Assembly (NCBI GenBank): GCA_964551475.1
Contig: CAZKCI010000051.1
Location: 1 to 7,366, forward strand
Length of the DNA: 7,366 nucleotides
Reading direction: 5' to 3'
Source: CAZKCI01 sp964551475
GTDB lineage: Bacteria; Auribacterota; Erginobacteria; Erginobacterales; CAZKCI01
Of this stretch, positions 1-4,022 are shown one piece after another. Every line of letters starts with the position of its first letter. Within the stretch, counting starts at the first letter, position 1. Under the pieces are notes generated by a model. The model was not told the DNA's origin and did no database searches. It saw only the letters and a list, made by a program, of their open reading frames with translations. Made by a program: the position numbers and the translations under genes.

Positions 1-1
1 C

Positions 2-118
2 CGGAAGGTCCCCGGCCTGTTCTTCATCGGGGAGGTCCTGGACGTCACCGGAGACCTGGGCGGCTTCAACCTGCAGTGGGCCTGGTCCTCCGCCTTCGCC
101 GCCGGCCAGGCGTTGTAA
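2..118 (+). CDS. HI0933/BaiN-family NAD(P)/FAD-dependent oxidoreductase, C-terminal fragment
   Basis: Only the last 38 codons and the TAA stop are present; the gene starts to the left of the window. The readable end is the signature tail of the HI0933-like (YhiN/BaiN) flavoproteins: a GLFFIGEVLDVTGDLGG motif followed by FNLQWAWSSAFAAG. In this family the GEVLDVxGxxGGYNLQWAWSSG segment closes the FAD-binding Rossmann domain and contacts the flavin. These are cytoplasmic two-dinucleotide-binding-domain flavoproteins of poorly defined physiological substrate; some relatives act in bile acid or steroid reduction. The gene faces the methyltransferase at 603-1181 tail to tail, across about 480 bp of repeats. 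No terminator with a T-tract is visible after the stop. The family call is firm, the reaction is not. Confidence 0.9.
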   Translation, partial: RKVPGLFFIGEVLDVTGDLGGFNLQWAWSSAFAAGQAL

Positions 119-168
119 GCCGTTTGCTGCGAGATCGTAGCGGGCCGGTCGCAGCCTCGCCGGTAGCC

Positions 169-184
169 GCAGGCTTCAGCCTGC
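169..184. repeat. Short palindromic element (GCAGGC hairpin)
   Basis: GCAGGC at 169-174 and GCCTGC at 179-184 form a perfect 6-bp stem around the loop TTCA, just after the flavoprotein gene. No T-run follows, so it reads as a small REP-like palindrome and not as a clear intrinsic terminator. It opens a chain of palindromic elements that fills 119-480. Confidence 0.55.
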
Positions 185-200
185 GCTTATGCCAGTCATT

Positions 201-236
201 GTAGGCCGGTTCTTCGAACTTATTGTAGGCCGGTTC
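201..236 (+). repeat. Two direct copies of the 12-mer GTAGGCCGGTTC
   Basis: GTAGGCCGGTTC occurs at 201-212 and 225-236, 24 bp apart. Two further identical copies occur at 384-395 and 1239-1250, where each is extended into a GAACCGGC hairpin. Four exact copies in 1.1 kb, all outside genes, mark a dispersed repeat family. Confidence 0.8.
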
Positions 237-343
237 TCCGCCGTCGCGCCTACGGCGCTCTGGCGGACAAGTGTGAACCGGCGTCTAAGCCCGTTCGCGC
301 CCGATCACACTTGTCCGCCGCAGCGCAAAGCGCGGAGGCGGAG
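236..343. repeat. Inverted pair of ~40-bp palindromic elements
   Basis: A 41-nt element (236-276) and its inverted copy (305-343) face each other across a 28-nt centre. The inner arms GGCGGACAAGTGTGA (262-276) and TCACACTTGTCCGCC (305-319) are perfectly complementary over 15 bp. The stem continues through one mismatch and one wobble to GCGCT (255-259) with AGCGC (322-326), giving about 22 bp in all. Each element also has its own small hairpin, GCGC-CTACG-GCGC in the left copy and GCGC-TTT-GCGC in the right. The same CTCCGCC-to-GGCGG layout recurs at 442-477 and at 2421-2446. Likely a REP/MITE-like non-coding repeat; any short ORFs across it are not credible genes. Confidence 0.75.
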
Positions 344-383
344 ATCGGGCCTACATACAGCAAACCGCGTCTTCGGTAAGGTT

Positions 384-406
384 GTAGGCCGGTTCTGTGA
401 ACCGGC
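384..406. repeat. GTAGGCCGGTTC hairpin element, copy A
   Basis: GCCGGTTC (388-395) and GAACCGGC (399-406) form a perfect 8-bp stem with a TGT loop, preceded by GTAG. The downstream sequence (GGCCAGACAGAAATC) is shared in degenerate form with the copy at 1239-1261, so the repeat unit extends beyond the hairpin. Non-coding. Confidence 0.75.
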
Positions 407-441
407 GGCCAGACAGAAATCGAGCCCCATTCGTGAAAATT

Positions 442-477
442 CCCGCCTCCGCCCCGACAAGTCGGGGCTATGGCGGG
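442..477. repeat. Nested two-stem palindromic element
   Basis: Outer arms CCCGCC (442-447) and GGCGGG (472-477) enclose inner arms GCCCCGAC (451-458) and GTCGGGGC (461-468), with the 3-nt bulges TCC and TAT and an AA loop. All 14 base pairs are perfect. The outer arms resemble those of the element at 236-276, but the inner stem has a different sequence that still pairs fully. That is what a structure-conserved repeat family would look like. Confidence 0.75.
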
Positions 478-502
478 CAGGCGCACGTTATTCGCGGTTA
501 AA

Positions 503-616
503 TCGCCAAGCCCCAGCCAGGCCCAATTCGCGGAATTCGCGTAATTCGTAGTTCGATTCCGTCAGGCCAAAGCCAAGCCCAATTCGTGAAAATTCGTGGA
601 TATCAGTTGCCAGGCC
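503..616 (+). repeat. Degenerate tandem repeat rich in AATTCGYG
   Basis: Roughly two degenerate copies of a unit of about 50-58 bp lie here, each with a GCCAAGCC/GCCAGGCC core followed by several AATTCG-type words. AATTCGCGG, AATTCGCGT and AATTCGTAG sit at exact 9-bp spacing (525-551). Two AATTCGTG words sit 10 bp apart (581-600). The unit is the same as the tidier 58-bp tandem at 1315-1440. The last 14 bp of the array (603-616) are the 3' end of the methyltransferase gene, so repeat sequence encodes its final residues. Confidence 0.7.
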
Positions 617-1181
617 CCACCGACTCCGTCTCCACGCCCGCCGCGACGGAATGGAAAAGCAACCTCGCCCCCCGCCTCCCCCTCCGGCGCAAGATGTCTC
701 GCAGGATCGGCTCCTCACCGGACCAGGGAAAGGCATAGACCAGGTCGAAAGCCTCGAGCTCCAGCCCCAGCTCTCCGTAGGCCGCCCGCCCGTTCTCGAT
801 GGTGCCGATGCGGTCGTCGCCCGTCCCGGACTTCCACACATATCCTTCCGGTACGTAACTGCCTGCCGCGAACCGCGCCCCGGAGCGGTGTTTCCGCGCC
901 AGCCCCCGGGCGACGTCGACGAGAGAGGCGTCAATCTCGATCCCGTAAGACTCGAATCCGAGGAGGTCCGCCATGATGGCGATCACGCCGATCGCCGATC
1001 CCCACTCCAGGAACCTCAGTCCCGGCGCGCGCAGGGGAAGCAGGGCTCGAAGGACCTTCTCGTAATCCGCGGGCTGGAAGAGATGGAAGCGGTCCCGTCC
1101 GGTCTCATCCCGGAAACGCTCCCAGGCCTTTTGACCGTCGGCAAAGAGATCCGTCAACCGGCTGCGCAGTTCCAAAGACAA
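603..1181 (-). CDS. Class I SAM-dependent methyltransferase
   Basis: A 192-residue protein with the Rossmann-fold methyltransferase signature. Motif I is FLEWGSAIG (residues 57-65), the glycine loop that holds S-adenosylmethionine. YGIEID (79-84) is the acidic motif II, where Glu82 should bind the ribose hydroxyls. DLVYAFPWSGEE (146-157) lies in the motif IV region. No membrane segment or signal peptide is seen, so it should be cytoplasmic. The substrate cannot be deduced. The start is TTG at 1181, because an in-frame TGA lies four codons upstream. GGAGGAG is about 17 nt from that TTG, which is long; an unusual ATT codon 9 nt upstream would be better spaced, so the exact start is uncertain. 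The last residues (VGPGN) and the stop come from repeat sequence shared with the spacer, so the native C-terminus may have been replaced or trimmed. It may be co-oriented with, but is not tightly linked to, the flavin protein at 1453-1869. Confidence 0.8.
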   Translation of the reverse strand: MSLELRSRLTDLFADGQKAWERFRDETGRDRFHLFQPADYEKVLRALLPLRAPGLRFLEWGSAIGVIAIMADLLGFESYGIEIDASLVDVARGLARKHRSGARFAAGSYVPEGYVWKSGTGDDRIGTIENGRAAYGELGLELEAFDLVYAFPWSGEEPILRDILRRRGRRGARLLFHSVAAGVETESVGPGN

Positions 1182-1238
1182 GGTTTTAATCGGTCAATCT
1201 CCTCCAGGGAAACGCTGGATCCTTCCCGTGACGCCAGT

Positions 1239-1261
1239 GTAGGCCGGTTCTATGAACCGGC
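1239..1261. repeat. GTAGGCCGGTTC hairpin element, copy B
   Basis: GCCGGTTC (1243-1250) and GAACCGGC (1254-1261) pair perfectly over 8 bp around a TAT loop. The downstream sequence GTCCAGGCGAAAATC parallels copy A at 384-406. Here the element leads directly into AATCCGCG repeats, and in copy A into AATTCGTG-like words, so the hairpin and the AATYCGYG words seem to travel as one composite unit. Confidence 0.75.
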
Positions 1262-1282
1262 GTCCAGGCGAAAATCAATCCC

Positions 1283-1309
1283 AATCCGCGTAATCCGCGT
1301 AATCCGCGG
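1283..1309 (+). repeat. Three tandem 9-mers AATCCGCGT/G
   Basis: AATCCGCGT at 1283-1291 and 1292-1300, then AATCCGCGG at 1301-1309, run head to tail with a 9-bp period. They are followed by TTTCTTTTGCC, the start of the 58-bp tandem. The 25-bp stretch from 1292 recurs with two mismatches, on the opposite strand, inside the maltokinase gene at 2933-2957. Confidence 0.8.
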
Positions 1310-1314
1310 TTTCT

Positions 1315-1440
1315 TTTGCCAAGCCCAAGCCAAGCCCAATTAGTGCAAATTCGTGTCAATCCGTGGACTTCATTTGCCAGGCCAAAGCCAAGCCCAATTA
1401 GTGCAAATTCGTGCTAATTCGTGGACTTCTTTTGCCAAGC
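1315..1440 (+). repeat. 58-bp tandem repeat, two copies plus a partial third
   Basis: Unit 1 (1315-1372) and unit 2 (1373-1430) align without gaps, and a third begins at 1431 before diverging near 1443. Each begins TTTGCC, carries AAGCCAAGCCCAATTAGTG, then three AATTAGTG/AATTCGTG/AATYCGTG words at 10-bp spacing, and ends GGACTTC. No gene is visible in 1182-1452. The tandem ends about 12 bp short of the stop codon of the flavin-protein gene (1453). Confidence 0.85.
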
Positions 1441-1452
1441 CAGCCAAGTCCT

Positions 1453-1869
1453 TCAGAGAGCCACATACGGGCTCGGATTGAAATTATCCGCGAATGTCCA
1501 GACACTCGCCCGGCATCCGGTCATCCGGAAAACAACGATCATCCCGTAGCTCTTCTCCTTGACCAAGGGCTTGAGGAAATCGCGGGCGGCCACGATCTCT
1601 TCCTTCAATTTCTGATCCTCGACGATCTCCGCCCGCCCCATCACCCGGATCTGGATGTTCTTCTGGAAATCGTTGAAGCAGGCCTCGACCCGCGGATTCT
1701 TCCGGATCTGGGCGACGATCGGCTTGGTGTCGCCGGTCTGGAAGATGATCCCCTGCTTGTCCGCCCGGTACATCAGCATCCCCCGCACGCGCGGCTGCCC
1801 CCCTTCCGCCGTAGCCAGATGACAGGCCGGATGCTCGTTCAGAAATTTGATAATCTCGTCTCGATCCAT
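1453..1869 (-). CDS. Pyridoxamine 5'-phosphate oxidase-like flavin-binding protein
   Basis: A complete 138-residue single-domain protein of the PNPOx-like split-barrel superfamily. The N-terminal helix (MDRDEIIKFL) and CHLATAEGGQPRVRGM strand-turn (about residues 15-30) are followed by IIFQTGDTKPIVAQIRKNPRVEACF (split into IIFQTGDTKP and the following helix and strand, about 45-69) and IQIRVMGRAEIVED (about 73-86). These are the usual order of barrel strands and the FMN-phosphate-binding region. It ends with VWTFADNFNPSPYVAL, typical of the small stand-alone members. Such proteins are cytoplasmic dimers that bind FMN, F420 or heme; most are uncharacterised and are not true PdxH enzymes. The ATG at 1869 has a good ribosome site (AAGGAG, 7 nt upstream), so longer upstream starts are unnecessary. 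It is divergent from maltokinase across the dyad at 1920-1959. Confidence 0.88.
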   Translation of the reverse strand: MDRDEIIKFLNEHPACHLATAEGGQPRVRGMLMYRADKQGIIFQTGDTKPIVAQIRKNPRVEACFNDFQKNIQIRVMGRAEIVEDQKLKEEIVAARDFLKPLVKEKSYGMIVVFRMTGCRASVWTFADNFNPSPYVAL

Positions 1870-1919
1870 GGCCCTTCTCCTTGTGTTTAGAATTGGGCTT
1901 CCCTTACGTTCCGTGCGTG

Positions 1920-1959
1920 GTTGGACAACTCGTATCCGATCGGACAGAAGTTGTCCAAC
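1920..1959. promoter_or_regulatory. 40-bp concentric dyad between divergent genes (putative operator)
   Basis: Outer arms GTTGGACAACT (1920-1930) and AGTTGTCCAAC (1949-1959) are perfect 11-bp complements. At exactly the same centre (1939.5) lies the inner palindrome TCCGATCGGA (1935-1944). Counting the linkers, 17 of 20 position pairs match. The dyad lies between the ATG of the flavin-protein gene (1869) and that of maltokinase (2030), and its right arm reaches the expected -35 zone of the TATAAT box at 1981. A divergent location rules out a simple terminator. An operator for a dimeric or tetrameric regulator controlling both genes is the natural inference; a structural or mobile palindrome is the alternative. 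Confidence 0.5.
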
Positions 1960-1980
1960 TGCATGGGGCCTTGCCCGCGC

Positions 1981-1986
1981 TATAAT
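1981..1986 (+). promoter_or_regulatory. Consensus -10 box for the maltokinase gene
   Basis: TATAAT matches the sigma-70-type -10 consensus exactly in an otherwise GC-rich intergenic stretch. It predicts a transcript start near 1993, giving a leader of about 37 nt to the ATG at 2030. No good -35 box is seen at 16-18 bp upstream: TTGTCC in the dyad arm is 24 bp away, and the correctly spaced hexamer AACTGC is poor. The promoter could therefore need an activator bound at the dyad. Confidence 0.5.
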
Positions 1987-2029
1987 ACCGGCGATGAAAC
2001 CGCGGATCAAGAAGAGTGAGACCGGCCTT

Positions 2030-3832
2030 ATGCCCCGCCAATTCTCCGCACTAGAAAACGCCCTCCCCTCCTGGCTCCCCTCCCGCCGCTGGTTCGGGGG
2101 AAAATCACGGACCATCCGGCATGCGTCCATCCGCGACGCCATCCCCCTGAACGATGCCTGCTATACCGCCTTTCTCCTCATCGTCCACGTCTCCTACCGT
2201 TCCGGCTCTCCCGAACAATATCTCCTCCCCGTCTCCTCTCTCCCCGTCCCCGATCCTTCGGCTGTCATTGTGCGCCAGGAGAAACTCACCTGGTCGGAGT
2301 GCGTCTCCGATACTCGTTTCTGGAGCCTCCTCCTCTCGATTATCGCAAAACGCCAAAAGATGCACGGCGCCCAAGGTTCGATCTCGGGCGTTAAAAGTGG
2401 GCCATGGGCAGCGATCAACCCTCCGCCCCGCCCCAGCGGGGCGGAGCAGTCCAACTCCTCCGCCGTCTTCGGCAATTCCCTCTTCCTCAAGCTCTACCGC
2501 AAGCTCTCTGACGGGACCAACCCCGAAGTGGAGATACTGAGCGCTCTCGCGGCAAAGCATCCTTTCCCCCGTGTCGCTCCCTATCGGGGCGGCATCGAAT
2601 ATCGCTCTCCGGACGGCAAACGTTTTTCGGTGGGCATACTTCTTCGTTACTACACCGATTCCGCTGACGCCTGGCAATGGGCTCTTGGAGCGATGAGCAG
2701 TTTCGCAAAAAAAAGCGGCCGGAGACCCGGCCCGTCTCTCGGCCAATCCGTCGCAGACTCCTTCGCCCTCCTCGGAAAACGGACGGCCGAACTCCACCTC
2801 GCGCTCGCCTCTCTGCGCGGGAATCAGTTCCGTCCGGAGCCTTTTACTTCCCGCGATATGAACTCCCTCCGCCGCTCAATCCTAGACGGGATAAAAACCA
2901 TCCGTCCCCTCGTATCCGGCCAAAAACAAACAGAAGAAACCACGGATTACGCGGATTGGTATGGCCGGATCAAAAAATCGCTTCTGTGGGAGGGGCATCC
3001 TTGCCCCGATCTCAATTGCATACATACAATAATCGGGGCCGCGATCCAAGCCAATCAATCCTGTGGGAGCGGCGTCTGCCCCATCCCGAAATCTTCTTCG
3101 GGACCCGCCGCGATCCAAGCCAGTCAAGCCTGTGGGAGCGACATTCCTGTCGCGATCCAAGCCAATCAATCCTGTGGGAGCGACATTCCTGTCGCGATCC
3201 AAGCCAGTCAAGCCTGTGGGAGCGACATTCCTGTCGCGATCCAAGCCAATCAAGTCTGTGGGAGCGGCGTCCCCGCCGCGATCCAAGCCAGTCAAGCCTG
3301 TGGGAGCGGCGTCTGCCCCATCCCGAAATCTTCTTCGGGACCCGCCGCGATCCAAGCCTGTGGGATGAAGACCCGCCTCCATGGCGACTACCACCTTGGT
3401 CAAGTCCTTCGCCACAAGGGGGACTTCATCATCATCGACTTCGAAGGCGAACCCGCCCGGACTCCCGAAGAACGCCGCCAAAAACAATCCCCCTTGAAAG
3501 ACGTAGCCGGCATGATCCGCTCCTTCCACTACGCCGCCTCCGCCCATTACCTTCTCGCCCGGGGACGAATGTCCCCTTCCGAGGAGAAAACAGCCGACCT
3601 CTGGGCCAACGCCGCCGGGGAAATATTCTTATCGACCTACCTCAAACGCATGGGCAAGAACTGCCCCATCCTCCCCTCCGATCCCACGATGACGCTAGCC
3701 CTGCTCCGCGCCTTCGTCCTGGACAAAGCCCTTTACGAACTCGCCTACGAACTGAACCACCGCCCCGCCTGGTCCTCCATCCCCCTCCGCGGCCTCGCTT
3801 CCCTTCTCGATAAAAGCCGCCTGATGTTGTAG
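2030..3832 (+). CDS. mak: Maltokinase (Mak/Pep2-like) with in-frame repeat insertions
   Basis: Predicted to phosphorylate maltose with ATP to maltose 1-phosphate, the donor for GlgE in alpha-glucan synthesis, in the cytoplasm. The N-terminal cap is recognisable by LPSRRWFGGK (about residues 16-25). EQSNSSAVFGNSLFLKLYRKL (two parts, from about 139) followed by NPEVEI is the nucleotide-binding lobe. HGDYHLGQVL (451-460) is the catalytic loop with catalytic Asp453, and DFEGEP (470-475) is the metal-binding motif. RSPLKDVAGM-type sequence follows, as in the family. At 600 residues it is well above the usual 430-500. Most of the excess is residues about 300-446, a low-complexity stretch of AIQANQSCGSDIPV repeats encoded by a hairpin array, plus a short PPPRPSGAEQ insert at 131-140. 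No frameshift or stop was introduced. ATG 2030 is chosen for its N-terminus and the GAGTGAG upstream; ATG 1994 is possible. TreS, GlgE and GlgB are not in view. Confidence 0.85.
   Translation: MPRQFSALENALPSWLPSRRWFGGKSRTIRHASIRDAIPLNDACYTAFLLIVHVSYRSGSPEQYLLPVSSLPVPDPSAVIVRQEKLTWSECVSDTRFWSLLLSIIAKRQKMHGAQGSISGVKSGPWAAINPPPRPSGAEQSNSSAVFGNSLFLKLYRKLSDGTNPEVEILSALAAKHPFPRVAPYRGGIEYRSPDGKRFSVGILLRYYTDSADAWQWALGAMSSFAKKSGRRPGPSLGQSVADSFALLGKRTAELHLALASLRGNQFRPEPFTSRDMNSLRRSILDGIKTIRPLVSGQKQTEETTDYADWYGRIKKSLLWEGHPCPDLNCIHTIIGAAIQANQSCGSGVCPIPKSSSGPAAIQASQACGSDIPVAIQANQSCGSDIPVAIQASQACGSDIPVAIQANQVCGSGVPAAIQASQACGSGVCPIPKSSSGPAAIQACGMKTRLHGDYHLGQVLRHKGDFIIIDFEGEPARTPEERRQKQSPLKDVAGMIRSFHYAASAHYLLARGRMSPSEEKTADLWANAAGEIFLSTYLKRMGKNCPILPSDPTMTLALLRAFVLDKALYELAYELNHRPAWSSIPLRGLASLLDKSRLML
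2421..2446. repeat. Palindromic element inside the maltokinase gene
   Basis: CTCCGCCCCGC (2421-2431) and GCGGGGCGGAG (2436-2446) are perfect 11-bp complements around a CCCA loop. The flanking CTCCGCC and GGCGGAG match the outer ends of the palindromic elements in the 236-343 spacer. It encodes PPPRPSGAEQ just before the conserved EQSNSS motif. A selfish palindrome seems to have been accommodated in frame between the cap and kinase lobes, though part of this could be native coding sequence. Confidence 0.6.
2933..2959 (-). repeat. AATCCGCG spacer repeat embedded in maltokinase
   Basis: Read on the minus strand, the 25 bases of 2933-2957 (AATCCGCGTAATCCG then T, GGTTTCTTC) match 1292-1316 of the spacer at 23 of 25 positions. 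In the gene they encode EETTDYADW (302-310), at the point where similarity to maltokinase ends and the repeat-derived insert begins. Confidence 0.7.
2984..3357. repeat. In-frame hairpin array, 42-bp period, inside maltokinase
   Basis: Units begin CTGTGGGA at 2984 (degenerate), 3061, 3130, 3172, 3214, 3256 and 3298. Each has the layout CTGTGGGA, 6-nt arm, loop, complementary 6-nt arm, GATCCAAGCCARTCAAKY. Arms differ between units but always pair: GGGGCA/TGCCCC (2984 unit), GCGACA/TGTCGC (3130, 3172, 3214) and GCGGCG/CGCCGC (3061, 3256, 3298). Units 3061 and 3298 carry a 27-bp larger loop that itself forms CCCGAA/TTCGGG. Spacings from 3061 on are 69, 42, 42, 42, 42 and 60 bp, all multiples of three. 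The encoded motif is IQANQSCGSDIPVA. A variant CTGTGGGA at 3358 marks the return to kinase coding sequence. Confidence 0.88.
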
Positions 3833-3862
3833 CTGCTGCTTTTGTAGCGTCGCCCCCGCCCC

Positions 3863-3879
3863 CACGGGCTTCTCCCGTG
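3863..3879 (+). other. Hairpin downstream of maltokinase
   Basis: CACGGG (3863-3868) and CCCGTG (3874-3879) form a 6-bp stem with a 5-nt loop, 31 bp after the maltokinase stop. There is no T-tract, so it is at best a weak terminator. The rest of 3833-4022 shows no gene; the ribosome sites of the next gene lie at its right end. Confidence 0.4.
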
Positions 3880-4022
3880 TGGATTCCATTGGCGCTCGAA
3901 ACTGACCCAAAGTTCCTGCACTGGGGTTGGAGTGGGATTTCTTTCCCGGCAAATCTTCTTGACCTCCTCCCATCGAGAGGAGAAACATATCGATGAGCGG
4001 TGATCAACGAGGAGAAGCGCAG

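Noticed and set aside
189..551. 120-codon + frame in the first spacer
   Set aside because: It consists wholly of dispersed repeats and inverted elements, with composition unlike a protein (many Arg, Pro and Ser).
651..1343. 230-codon + frame opposite the methyltransferase
   Set aside because: Shadow of the methyltransferase on the other strand that runs on into repeats. The minus-strand frame has the clear SAM motifs.
1315..1440. CRISPR or plasmid iteron array
   Set aside because: Only two full 58-bp copies without variable spacers. No replication gene or DnaA boxes nearby.
1847..2029. N-terminal extension of maltokinase to position 1847
   Set aside because: It would overlap the start of the divergent flavin-protein gene and read through the dyad and the -10 box. 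The family N-terminus fits ATG 2030.
2984..3357. CRISPR array
   Set aside because: Period of 42 bp with nearly identical whole units and internal hairpins. There are no unique spacers and it is translated as part of a kinase.
2030..3832. Maltokinase as a pseudogene
   Set aside because: The frame is uninterrupted, the catalytic HGDYHLGQ and DFEGEP motifs are intact, and the insertions from 3061 on keep multiples of three. Lost activity cannot be excluded, but nothing shows it.
3863..3879. Intrinsic terminator of maltokinase
   Set aside because: The stem is only 6 bp and no T-run follows, so it is kept only as a hairpin.
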